Positions 46,014 to 58,510 of a stretch of DNA of 64,000 nucleotides are shown here, in pieces (within the stretch, counting starts at the first letter, position 1; the number at the start of each line of letters is the position of its first letter). The notes beneath the pieces were generated by a model. That model was not told the origin of the DNA and made no database searches. It was given only the letters and a program-made list of their open reading frames with translations. Both the position numbers and the translations under genes were made by a program. The stretch comes from Diphasiastrum complanatum (lineage: Eukaryota > Streptophyta > Lycopodiopsida > Lycopodiales > Lycopodiaceae): the NCBI GenBank assembly GCA_029204225.1, contig CM055093.1, positions 29,959,777 to 30,023,776 of the forward strand, read 5' to 3'.

Positions 46014-47150
46014 GGTCATTTGCATTGCCCTAAAGGCATTCTCCTTGGCACGAAAGGCCATATTGACCAAATGATGTCGAAACTAGGCATGAATGGATCC
46101 GTCAAGTCCGTATTGAGTGCACGAACTTGGGGCCACTCCCCGTTTGGAAATTTGGGAAATTTCTAACATTTTTGGGACCCGACTAGCCAATTGTCCCCGA
46201 AACTCTTTTCTGAGTCAAACTTCAAACAGAGGTTTCGGACTATCTATATGCTCGTTCGATGTCTTGTCTATTCCCATAGATTTTTAGGTCATTTCCATTG
46301 CCCATAAAGCATTCTCCTCGGGGACGAAAGGTCATACTGACCAAACGATATGATAATTGGGCATGAATGGATCCATGAGGTCCGTATCGGGTTCACAAAC
46401 CTAGGGCCACCCTCGGTCTAAAAATTTGGCCAATTTTGACTAGTTCAGGGACCCGATGGGCCAATTTTCACCGAAGCCCATTTTTTGGGCCGGACTTCGA
46501 ACGGAGGTTTCAGGCTACCAAGATGCCCGTTTGGTTTCCTGTCTATTCCCATAGGTTCCCCTTGACGTCGCCCATTGGTCGGAATAACAACACGAGAAAT
46601 CGATGTTGTTGAGGGAAAAAGGACCATTTGACATCGATGAGAGAAATCTATAGATACTACGAGAAATTGACACCATCTAGAGAACCTGGACCGTTTGATG
46701 AAAAATTGCCAAACTAGGTCATTTCCATTGCCCATAAAACGTTCTCCTTGGGTTGAAAGCTTATACTGATGAAATGATGTCAGAATTGGGCTAGATGAAT
46801 CCATCAAGTCCATATCAGATTCACGAACCCAGCGCTACCCACGATTTGGAGATCCAGACAATTTTAACTAGTTTAGGGACCCGATGGGCCAATTGTCCTC
46901 AAACCTCTTTTTTGGGCCCAACTTCGAACGGAGGCTTCAAACTACCAGTATGCCCATTTCGTGTCATGTCTATTCTCACAGGTTCCCCTCGAAGTCACCC
47001 ACTGGTTAGAATAGAAATTGCCAAACTAGTTCATTTGCATTGCCCTTAAAGTGTACTCCACGGGACGAAAGGTCATACTAACCAAACGATATTGGAATTG
47101 GGCATGAATGGATTCATCAAGTCCGTATCGGGTTCACGTACCTAGGCCAC
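46014..47150. repeat. Degenerate tandem repeat, about 270-430 bp unit
   Basis: A phrase close to GGTCATTTCCATTGCCC, followed by a CGAAAGGTCATACTGACC-like block and a GGGCATGAATGGATCC block, recurs at 46014, 46287, 46717 and 47029. Spacings are about 273, 430 and 312 bases. The units are diverged and relatively GC-rich. It is satellite-like or an LTR-derived array. Confidence 0.65.
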
Positions 47151-47164
47151 CTAAGTAGTGTCAA

Positions 47165-47283
<119 letters not shown>

Positions 47284-47395
47284 TTCTATATGGCCTAAAG
47301 CAAAACCAATCAAACGAGAGACAATGATCATAACAATGTTATGATTCAAGTGCAAGATCGTTTTTATTCAAAGGCCTATTCCTTGTGTAGAAATG

Positions 47396-47400
<5 letters not shown>

Positions 47401-47430
<30 letters not shown>
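47401..47430. repeat. (CA)n microsatellite
   Basis: About 15 CA units. Confidence 0.95.
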
Positions 47431-47432
<2 letters not shown>

Positions 47433-47614
47433 TATATATATATTCTATTCATGGGTGTCATCATGTGTTTAAATATTACAAAATGTTAATTGTATTTTGA
47501 TTTGAAAACTATTTTGTACCAATTTAGGTATCTGCCAAAAATTTTTTTTGTTTGTAGTAGTCCTACGCTTGAAAGTAGGAGAGGCGCACATCCTACATTA
47601 TTGATGAAGGTATT

Positions 47615-48479
<865 letters not shown>

Positions 48480-48783
48480 GGTCATTGCACTTGGTGCAAC
48501 GATAGACATTTTGAACATCAAGAGGAAGGTCATTGCCCGTGGCACTTTAGAGAGTAAAGATCCTAAAAGCACATGGCATTGTAGTTCCATTGGAGATGGG
48601 TATTATCTTTTATGGGTGAAGGAAGTATTAGCACCAAAGGAAGAACTCCTAAAACCACATGAAGAATTCCAAACATTAGCAGAACTTGTTGGATTACAAC
48701 TTGCATGGCCAAAACCCCCTCAGATAATGAATATCAAATTGCAAGAGGAAGCAATTGTTGTAGCAAATGTGATAATCATGTGA
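48480..48783 (+). pseudogene. CACTA accessory-protein C-terminal fragment
   Basis: A plus-strand frame with IARGTLESKDP, a central WVKEVLAPKEELLKP, and a final AELVGLQLAWP. This is the layout of the C-terminal domain found in plant En/Spm accessory (TNP1-like or DUF8039-like) proteins: a G-T-x-x-S-x-D-P start and an I/L-A-W-P end. It is read from memory of the family pattern. The fragment faces the 3-prime end of the minus-strand transposase and meets it at about 48785. Confidence 0.5.
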
Positions 48784-48785
48784 CT

Positions 48786-50896
48786 TCATTGCAACCAACC
48801 TATCATTGAGTAAATGTTTTTTCAATGATGCACAATATCCAGTTGGTACTTGAATCTTGGATAAGACATCCAAAAATCGTTTCTTTTCTTCTTTGTGAAC
48901 ATGTAGGGTGCAACTGGAAGCAAAAATTTGTTATCGTTGGCTCCTTGTTGTTTTGGCCATGTTGATGTCTTTCATGTCCATCCTTACTTTTAGAGAGTCC
49001 TTGTCACCAATGCTAAATAGTGTCTTCAATAAGTTCTCTCCAATATTCTTCTCCACGTGCATAGCATCAAATGTATTGCATATAAGAAGATCCTATTACA
49101 CAAAAAAGAGTAATCTATTAACTATTTGTGAATTCTTATTCATAATTCAAATGGACAAAGTTTGGTACACAAAATTTTGTAACTTACCTTCCAATATGGT
49201 AGAGATATATAGAAGATGCTGAGGCTCTTCCATCCCGTGTACTTTGCAGGATCTTCATTTTTTTTTCTTTGAGAGTCCATCAATCACTCATTTCTTGGGG
49301 CACAAGCTTCCATGATTTGCAAAGTTGTTACTTGGGCAGGAGGTGGCTTGTCTTCCACGTGTCCATCAAAAGCACTCTTCATTCTTGTAAAATGATGATT
49401 CATAGGCAAGAAACGCCTATGTCCACAATACACCATTTTGCCAAATGAGTGTGACCACCTTCCAGGAAAATTTAGTCCACATTTAGGACATCCAACATAT
49501 CCCTTTGTTGAATGTCTAGCAAGCAAACCATATGCTGGAAGATCGTGAATGGTCCACAAAAGAATGCCTTTCAATGTGAATTTTCTTTTTGATGGATCCT
49601 CTACTGTTACATCATAAGCAGAGACACCATTCCAAAGTTGTTGTAATTCATCGATAACAACCTGCAAAAAAAAAATTCATATTGTTAGTCGCTAGTAGAC
49701 AAAGTTTGATGTTTCAAAGATTAAATAAGAAAAATATCTTGTAGTTAATTTAAACGGTCTATAATAACTACATCCTCAAGATAGACATCAATGTTTTCAG
49801 GCTTCACTTGTTTTGGTCCAGGAATGAGCATATTTAGCATCACAAAGAATTGTTTAGTTGCAATCCAAGGTGGCAAATTGTAGTTCACTATCAAAATTGG
49901 CCATGTGCTCCAACGACTACTCAAATTTTCAAATGGATTAAATCCATCGATAGCCAATGCCAAACGCACATTTTGGGGCTCTGTAGCAAAGTCTGGCCAC
50001 TTTGAGTTAATATGCTCCCAAGCAAGAAAATCTATTGGGTGGTGCCCCAAACCATAATCATGTTTTCCCTTTGTATGCCACCTCATGTTGAAGGAAATCA
50101 TGGGACATCTGCAACAATAATTTGATAAGTATTTTGCATGCATGATACAAACTTCTACAAACATTTTTAATATATGAATATTTGGTCACAACATAAGAAA
50201 CATAGAAATCAAAGAACATTATAAGTACTTGTAAAATCGTTGAAGACGTGGTATGATGGGAAAATGCCTTAATACTTTTTGAAAAACTTTGAATTGTGGT
50301 TTTCTCCAACGACATTCTTTGCAAATGGGACAACTATTCAAACTTTCATATTCTCCATGATATAATATGCAATCATTCACACATGCATGGGTAGTGTGGT
50401 AACCTAGACCAATGTCCTTGATCACCTTCTTTGCCTCATAGGTGGAACATGGAAGTTCATTACTTTCAGGGAGTAAATGTTCATGAAGCAAGGTTAATAG
50501 CTCATCAAAACTTGTTTGCGACTATCCATGGACCACTTTTAGATTATATAGACACAATATAGAAAATAATTTGCTTCTTTTGCATTCTTCAAACAATTTT
50601 TTTTTTTCATCTTCCATTAGAGAAGAAAATTTTATGGCATCGACATCTTCATTTTCTTCTACCTTATCGCTTGTAGCTTGATTCCCATATTCATTGTCCT
50701 TATTAATATTGCATGAATCCTCACCAATATGATTTTCACATTCCAATGAGACTTTGTCTATCATCTCAAATGCATTTTGAACCATATTTATGAGATCAAT
50801 GTTCAGATCAAGCTCAGAAACATGTATTGTTGGCTCTTTCACTTCATTTTCTTTGAGCTTTGAAGAACTCTGAAATATAGAAAAAAGCATGACCAC
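48786..50896 (-). pseudogene. CACTA (En/Spm) transposase, Transposase_21 type
   Basis: Minus strand. Blocks in order: an acidic N-terminal exon (50896-50522); CPICKECRWRK-like and HFPIIPRLQRFY (50520-50219); RWHTKGKHDYGLGHHPIDFLAWEHIN, LAIDGFNPFENLSSRWSTWPI with the catalytic Asp, and NLPPWIATK and LIPGPKQVKPENIDVYLE (50140-49745); GILLWTIHDLPAYGLLARHSTKGYVGCPKC and GHRRFLP (49667-49284); then degraded GWKSLSIFYISLPYWK, HVEKN and MKSHDYH blocks down to about 48790. Likely introns are at 50110-50214 and 49668-49744. Stops and frame changes after 49284 and the absence of DUF4218/4216 make it a truncated pseudogene. Confidence 0.85.
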
Positions 50897-50899
50897 AAC

Positions 50900-52090
50900 A
50901 TTATTATTTGCATGACAATCAAAATCAAAACACTAACAATCCATCAAATAGACCACAATATATGTACATTCTAAGCAAAAAAAAATATTTTTGAAATAAT
51001 ATTATCATTGAATAAAACAAAAATTAATCTTAAAGATCTAATGTCAAAGGGTGACTAACCATAACCAATAACTGGTAACATTAGCATGAGTTATGTTGGA
51101 ATGTGGTGAGAAAAATGACTACGTATTGAAATTAAATAAAATCATTTAATTTGAGAAAAAAAATACAATGACAATATCACACATTTTATTTAATGTGTTA
51201 AAAGGATTGGAATGACCCAATGGAAAGGTGAGTGGGGAATCCATTCCCCCATACGTAAAAATCTTAAGCTAAAATTATATAATGACTAATCTATCTGAAA
51301 ATAAAAACTTGAAGTTAACTTTAATATTTGGTAGGCTCATCATCTATAAGAGATAGACATGTAAGTTTTCTAAACCTACAAAAGTAATTTGGTATTCAAA
51401 ATTTTGTAGGAAAAAAGGTACTTTCCAAGCTATATGGAGTGAAATGACAAGTTTTTAAAAATGAGAGAGAGAGTGGATTTTGCCATATATAGTTAGAATA
51501 TACCAACATACTAGAATTCCAAATATAATAAAAGAACCGAGAAAATTATGCCATGGTTTGGAACTATCATCACAACTACACATGTGCCCAACATGGCACG
51601 AAGGGTCGAGTACTTGCCTTAGTGACAAAGGCCTTGAGGATAGACTTGGTTCATATAAACAGGACATTATATTATTATTGTGGTAAAGAAACTTGAAAAT
51701 TACACCGTCATTTCGGGCTTGGCCGATAATGTGATTAATAATCTTATGAGGGCCCATGTACTCCAATTGGACCTATGGAGCTATTGCATGGTGTATGAAG
51801 ACTTTTATCCAAGAATAGGAGGTCAATTGCTTTTGATAGGAATGGAGGTATCCTAGAGAGAATATTCTCTAGTTCTTGGAGAGTATATATCCTAGTGGAA
51901 TTAGCCCATCTTTTCATTGTCTTTTCTGATTTCAAAAGCCCAAATCTCAACCTCTCTTGTATTCATTCACCTTGGCTTGGGAGTGAGGTATTGACTCGCC
52001 ATTTTTTATTGGTTGGGTGGTTTTGCTCCACTGGTGACCGTTTGGTTGCATGTAATAGAATTTGAGAAGATCTTTACTTGGCGATTGTTA
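50900..52090. other. No gene recognised
   Basis: AT-rich. Frames at 51455-51950 show no family features. The part from about 51850 to 52093 precedes a PBS-like site and may be LTR. Confidence 0.4.
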
Positions 52091-52093
52091 TAG

Positions 52094-52290
52094 TGGTATC
52101 AAAGCTAAGGATTACATCAATCAAAAGCTGGAGGTAAATACTTCACAAAAATAGAACTCAGAACCGGATATCATCAGATTAGAATTCATTCGAATGATGT
52201 GCAAAATTTGGTTTCAGATGAGATTCAGTCATTATGACTTCCTTGTGCTTCCTTTTGGGTTGAAAAATGCACCTGCTACATTTCAACAGC
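52094..52290 (+). pseudogene. Ty3/gypsy reverse transcriptase scrap beside a PBS-like site
   Basis: TGGTATCAAAGC at 52094 is PBS-like. From 52148 one frame reads GYHQIRIHSNDV, and after a one-base shift another reads RFSHYDFLVLPFGLKNAPATF up to 52290. These are adjacent conserved RT blocks of plant Ty3/gypsy Pol (GYHQIR, then FLVMPFGLTNAPATF). No further RT follows. It is the only gypsy coding trace in the window. Confidence 0.7.
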
Positions 52291-52294
52291 ATTA

Positions 52295-54170
52295 GGGGAG
52301 TTTTGAGCTCCAAAAAGACCCTTTAAGAATTTGTGCAAGATGTCTTTTGTATTATTAATATATTATAGCACTAATACTTTTAACTTGCCATAATTTTTTA
52401 ATCGTAACTCAAAAGTATTTCATATGACATATCATTGTAAAGCCTTGTCGAGAGTTTTCCAATGCACCAAACTCCGCTAAACCTGGACTTACCACTAAAA
52501 AGTTATGTCATTTTTAGTGTGGAATCAAAATATGCAGTCAGGGACAACAACTAGAGAACCTATGTGAGAAAGATTCTAGTCAAGGCTATTTGGATTGCAA
52601 TTTAATTGCTATAACATTTAATGATTAATTTGATATTAGTTTATTATAAATTATAACAATATGATCATTTTTTTAATGTTTTATTAGATACAAAATCTTA
52701 TGTTTCATATATATGCAAGAGGGTCTAAAATCAAATCCAACTACAAAAACAAAGAGTCGAATGAAGTAGCAAATGTATAGAGTCAAGTTCTAGTTATTTA
52801 TTATATTTTATGAGTGTCATTTGGAAAAATTGTTATTGAATATGACTCTGATCATTGAATTAATTTTATTTTTTTCTATGTTATCTCTATTTATGTATTA
52901 ATATAACAGGGTCATCAATCGTCAAGTGAAATTTTTTACAAACATCAACATGTGGCGAAGGCCAACCGTCGTTTTTGTAATGAGGCACATGTTAGATGTT
53001 GATATGCATTAAAACATTTGTTGCTATTATTGTATATGACAAATATGAATATTTTGTGTCACTTTCAGTCATAGGATGTTCCCTCCAAATCACAACGAAA
53101 CGTTAATACTAGTGTGGTTGAAAGTGCAACATATGATGATGTTGCATCAACAGGCCAAGTAAGTTTCATTTTTTGTACTTATAAGAGCATTAGACAAAAG
53201 TAATAAATTTCTTTTGATTTTTGTAATTGATCTAAATGTGTAATACATATTTTGTTATCTATATTGTCAAAAAGCTTCAAGTCCTGCATTGCCAAAAGAA
53301 AAAAATCTAGTTTCGTCTTGTCAAGCTCCAAAATCAAAAAAGGTTTGTGCAAATAATTTCAATTTTTCCCTTATAACCTTTGAAATATATTTATAAAAAA
53401 TACAATTTTTTTATGATAGATGATATCAAGGAGGTTAAGTGGTCAAATGATTTCTTTGGCAAAGTTATATGAAAAATCTTTGATTGATAAGATACAAATA
53501 TTACATTTTTTGAAATTACAAGAACATTTTTAAAATTGGTACGAATGTTTTTTTTACATCGATTTAAAAAGCCTGTTTTTAATAACTTTATTAGTTTGGT
53601 TTAACAAATTTGTAAAAAGCTATTATTCTCAATTTGATCAGTAATATCTATTTTATTTTTATGGCATTACAAATTGGTGAAATAAACAAGATGATTTTAG
53701 AGGGCGAGAAGGTTGAATTGTGAAATAAAGTCCAAAAGTTGCAATTGCAACTATGCATTCTAATGACCCTACAAAGACATGTCGTTTTAAATGAGCAGGA
53801 TCAAATAATTGGATAGTTTCCATGTTAGAAGCATCAGTACCTAATGCAAAATTATTTGATGTTGGTGACCATGGAAGTACCATAGGCAAAGCTGTAAATG
53901 GTTTTACACTTTGGCCTTTTCACTTTATTATGCCTTGTCATGAGCAATTTTTGCTTGATTTGTGAGATAGTTTGGATTGATTATTCCATGATGATTCAAG
54001 CTGATCTTGTAGGAATGATTTAAAGAGGCATTTATGTGCATATGATTCCTTTTGGTTCAGGTTAGGTGAATCTTATATAACTTGTGAAGTCGAGATCAAG
54101 GAGGAGGCAATTCTAGATCCATTTCTTATGCAGATTCAAGCTAGTTTCCATTCTTGTTGACATTCATAGA
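52295..54170. other. No gene identified; short exon-like stretches
   Basis: Around 53075-53160, 53275-53340 and 53420-53535 short plus-strand open pieces are bounded by GTAAG- or AG-like signals and alternate with AT-rich spacers. This could be a decayed multi-exon transposon gene, possibly the accessory gene of the CACTA copy further right. I see no motif to support this and annotate no CDS. Confidence 0.3.
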
Positions 54171-54239
54171 TTTGATTTGGCTCCCCATATTCAAAGATCC
54201 ATCAACATGAATCTCATATCAAAAATTGTATGTATAACT

Positions 54240-54830
54240 AAGTACTGTAAAAAAACTAAACTAAAGTATCTAAGGCATGGAATTAAGGAGGAGTACTCTA
54301 GTCTTAGGACTCCACAACATAATGGAGTAGCTAGGAGGAATAATAGAACCCTTTGTGAATGTGCCCAGACAATGAGATTACATGCAAATCTTTCTAAGTC
54401 TTTCTGGGGGGAAGCTTTAGCACGTGCTAACTATCTAACAGGTGGACAAGTGCTTCCTTGGATGGTAAAACTCTTTTTGAGGTCCTTTATGGTACAAGGG
54501 GGAGTGTCAAGCATTGTAGGATCTTTGATTGTACTTGTTTTGTCAACATCACTCTTGATGATAGAACTAAAGAAGATCCTTCATCAAAGAATGTTGGCTA
54601 TAGTGAACTAAGCAAGGCTTACAAGGTTTACATTCCTTCAATAAGAAAAGTTCTCATTTCTAGAGATGTCATCTATATAGAAGACAATGTACCAAAGAAA
54701 GTTGATGTTGATGAAACTAACAATCTTCATGTTGTTTATCCTAACTTTCTTGATGATGATAGTGGAGATGCCTCCCCAAGTCAAGTTCCAAGAAGATCCT
54801 CAAGGTAAAGTGAAAAGTCAACAAGGCTTA
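54240..54830 (+). pseudogene. Copia integrase remnant (element L)
   Basis: Plus strand. The TPQHNGVARRNNRTLCECAQ region with the third catalytic residue region and SFWGEALARANYL, then after a frameshift the post-integrase blocks FEVLYG, FDCTCFVN, DDRTKEDPSS, YSELSKAYKVY, SRDVIY and SQVPRRSSR. Where RT should begin, the sequence passes directly into the unknown module shared with element A. Gag, protease and both first catalytic Asp blocks are absent. Confidence 0.75.
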
Positions 54831-55760
54831 CATATGATGAGAAGGGTAAGCAAGTTTTGAAAGTTACAAACTTGGCTTTACTCACATGTTTTGGTACATC
54901 TTCTTGTATAGATGATGTTATGCATATGGATGGTTGTCTTCATGGAATGGATGTCATTTATAGTTCTGGAAAACAGGTTTTGGTCAATGGTTTTGATGGT
55001 CAAGAGGAAGATCAAGAGGTTGATCTTAATGAGCTTCATCAGCACCAATTGGAAATTGGCAATTTGAAGCTAGTCAAGAGCATCAAAGAAGAATCAAATG
55101 GCCAAGGCACTAAGGATCTATTTTTGCAGTTATTGAAGACTCAAGTAAAGGCAAAGGAGCAGCAAGGATGTCTTGTTCAAGTCTACTTTACTCAACTAAC
55201 TTTATGTTTGAGCTATGTTATGTCAATGTGTGGAAATTGTCAAAATTTGGTGAATCTCTGATCATCTCTTTGTATCCAATGGATCTTGGAGAAGGACTAG
55301 TGCTACCTAGTAGTTATATGGAGTCTTACAGAGCTGGCTTAGCATCATTGTTGTACTCTTTTACTCATGGATTTCCAAGGTTTGACGGTTCTTCATGGCA
55401 AAAAGGCATGGTGGATTTCAACACATACACTTCACAAGAAGTGAAATATGGAGAAGACATGCAAGCAAGCATTCTTCACTTTCATTTGTTACATGTTTGC
55501 TACTGTTTAACAGAGATTTCAAAGGTGGAAACCTGGAGGAATCATTCCATTCCCATTCTATATTATTCTTCGTGTACTAGTTTCATCTTGAATGTAAAAT
55601 TAATGCAAAATCCAAGATGGACACTGTTATCTATATCTATTATGAAGTTTATTGTTTTGTACATATTAGGATCATTGAGAGGAGATCTATCCTTAAGATG
55701 GAAACCATTCTTAAGTTAGATCAAAGTAGTGTTGTAAAACTAGCAAGCAAAGTTGAAGAG
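54831..55760 (+). pseudogene. Unknown C-terminal module, copy 2 (element L)
   Basis: Two overlapping frames (54857-55261 and 55168-55719) together match the C-terminal third of the 1025-residue protein of element A. Shared phrases include EDQEVDL..LHQHQ, LKLVKSIKEE.NGQG, LCYVNV.KLS, P.DLG.G, SFT and ETWRN. One frameshift near 55170 separates them. It also contains SSYMES..AGLASLLYSFTHG, which in A lies near residue 310 rather than near the C-terminus, so segments have been shuffled or duplicated. It ends at a PPT identical to that of A. Confidence 0.75.
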
Positions 55761-55768
55761 GGAGTGTG

Positions 55769-55910
55769 AAAATTGTCAACATTTTCTTGACTAGTTTAGG
55801 CCAAATTTGGTAATTTTGGCATATAGTTGTGGAAGAGGTCAAACTTTAAGAACTTCAAAATGACACCAAAATCATGTCATTTGGACATATAGGCCAAAAT
55901 TGGCTATTAA
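55769..55910 (+). repeat. Element L LTR, left part
   Basis: After the GAAGAGGGAG tract it begins TGTGAAAATTGTCAACATTT and follows the minus-strand LTR of A for about 140 bases. It is then interrupted by the CACTA-like block. The LTR resumes at about 59170. Confidence 0.75.
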
Positions 55911-55936
55911 TTGATTCACTAGGCCAAAATGGGCAA

Positions 55937-57225
55937 AAAATGATGGCCAAAAATCATCATTTAAGTTGGTTTTAATGACGGATTTGAGTCATTTAATCCA
56001 TGTCATTAAAACCAATGGTTGAAATGACGGCCAAAAACCGTCATTTATGTTATCTTAAATGACGGCCAACAAAAAGCCATCATTTATTTATTTTTAATCT
56101 AAAAAAATGATGACAAAAAATCCTCATATAAACCATTTTAAATGACGGTAAAAAATCGTCATTTAAATCAACTTAAATGACGGCCATTAAAAACTATCTT
56201 TTTTATTTTGCCAAAATGGAGAATAAATGACAGCCAAAAACCGCATTTAAATCAACTTAAAAAAACTGTCATTTAAATCAATTTAAATGACGGCCATTAA
56301 AAACTGTCCTTTTTATTTTGCCCAAACGGAAGGTAAATGATGGCCAAAAATTGTCATTTAAGTGGACTTTAATGATGGTCATTAAAAGCCGTCTTTTTTT
56401 ATTTTGCCAAAATGGAGAATATATGACAGCCCAAAATCGTCATTTAAATCAATTCAAATGACGGCCATTATAAACTGTCCATTTTATTTTGCAAAAATGA
56501 AGAAGAACAAATGACGACCATTAGAAACCGTCCTTTTTTATTTTGCCAAAACAAAATATAAATGACGGTTAAAAACCATCATTTAAATCAATTTAAATGA
56601 CGGCCATTAAAAACTGTCCTTTTTATTTTGCCCAAACAAAAAGTAAATGATGGCTAAAAACCATCATTTAAGTGGACTTTAATGACGGTCCTTAAAAATC
56701 ATCTTTTTTATTTTGCCAAAATGGAGAATAAATGACGACCCAAAATAGTCATTTAAGTCAATATAAATGACGGCCATTATAAACCGTCTTTTTCATTTTG
56801 CCAAAACGAAGAAGAATAAATGACAACCAAAAACCATCATTTAAATCAACTTAAATGATGACCATTAAAAGCTGTTCTTTTTATTTTGCCAAAACGAAAA
56901 ATAAATGACAATAAAAAATCGTCCTTTAAGTCAACTCAAATGACGGTCAATAAAAATCATCTTTACTATGTAATGGAAGATAAATGACAGTAAAACACCG
57001 TCATTTATTTGACTTAAATGACGGCCAATAAAAATTGTCTTTTGTATTTTGACAAAATGGGAATATATGATGACAAAAAAAGAGTCATATAAATCAGCTT
57101 AAATGATGGTCATTAAAAATAAACGACGGCTATGAAATTGGTTCTTCTTAATTTTCTAAATGTAAAATAAATAATGAGCAAAAACTGTCATTTAAGTCAA
57201 CTTAAATGACAGCCATTGTCATTTT
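55937..57225. repeat. CACTA subterminal palindromic array
   Basis: Many copies of AAATGACGG...CCGTCATTTAA, each itself a short hairpin, alternate with TTTTTATTTTGCCAAAA spacers. Variants with C-to-T or G-to-A at the CG step are common. Such clustered repeats are where En/Spm accessory protein binds in known elements. Confidence 0.8.
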
Positions 57226-57384
57226 TCTTGTGATTAATATCTTATGCTTTGGTGTGAACCAAAAGTAGAGTGATCAATTGTAACATACACATTATAGCTA
57301 GACTAATTTAGTACAAATCATTGAAACTCATCAAATATAAAAAGAAATTATATAAATAATGTTCTCTTAAGACCTTTGTGATTT

Positions 57385-58510
57385 TTTGCAATCATACGAT
57401 TGAGTCTTCTTCTTAGAAAGATATGTGCAAATACTATCGATCTAAAAAGCTATGATGATTTGTACAACGAAGCTATATATGTCCTATGCTGCTTAGAGAA
57501 GACATTTCCACCAACATTTTTTGATATGATGTCTCATTTGCTTATTCATGTTGTGGAGCAAATAAATTTATGTGGCCCAGTACGATTGAGATGGATGTAT
57601 CCCTTTGAGAGGTACATGAAAAAAATGAAATCCTTTGTGAAAAATGTAGCAAGGCCTGAAGGAAGCATGGTAGAAGGCTATGCTATAGAAGCAGCAATTG
57701 GATTCTCAATTGAATATTGGAGAGAAGGTACATTATGAAGCTATTTCTTTTGCATGCTGTGATATAAATTTTTCCATGAAAAACTATCAATGTTTATTCA
57801 AACTATCTTTGTTATATGTAATAGTTTTCAGAGCAATCAAAGAAGGAATAAAAGTGGATAATACATTATTTGAACTTGCACAAGGCCCTTAACAAGTTGC
57901 ACGCTCATATTCAGTGATGAACATCAAAGGGTATCATTTCAGGACCGAGAAAGCTGATATTGGCAAGATCACACAAGACTTTGGAGTTGCGGCCTACTTC
58001 AATACTTGGAGTCGTATTAGTGTCAAGGACAAAAATCCAATCATGGCAAAGCTTCGATAGTTTGGAAGAATCATACACACATTGGAACTAGATTTGGGAT
58101 GTTTTTCGACAATGTTATTGTATTGTAAATGGTACAAACCAAACATTTTTGGAAGCAATGCAACGATGAGAACAGATAAGTATGGTTTACAAATGGTGGA
58201 TACCACCAAAGTACTAAAGGCATTAGATGTTGACGACCAGCCATTTGTAATGCCTGAACATGTACACCAAGTTTTTTATGTTGTTGATGACATGGACCCA
58301 AAGTTTAGTGTGGTGCTAGACCATGCACCCAAGCGTTGGCACAATGGTATTGCAATGGAGGATATCATGGATCTATCACTCACTAGGGACTTTTCTTGTC
58401 CAATCATGCTTCCACATGATTCCACTGATAACTATGAGAGAGCTCGTAAGGGAGGAGTACATGTCGTTGTTGTAGAACGTCAGATAGTGATTAGGCCATG
58501 GATTTGACAT
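57385..58510 (+). pseudogene. CACTA transposase C-terminal half (DUF4218 and DUF4216)
   Basis: Plus strand. 57400-57738 is a clear DUF4218 block: CLLEKTFPPTFFDMMSHL-like phrase, GPVRLRWMYPFERYMK, and ARPEGSMVEGYAIEAA. After a gap with a splice-like interruption, 57905-58060 gives RSYS..NIKGYHF and an FG.AAYFNTWS block. 58082-58350 gives a DUF4216-like ELDLGCFS, CKWYKP, KYGLQMVD and PFVMPEHVHQVFYV..DMDPKF. Stops near 57891 and 58058 and the absent Transposase_21 part make it inactive. Confidence 0.85.
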
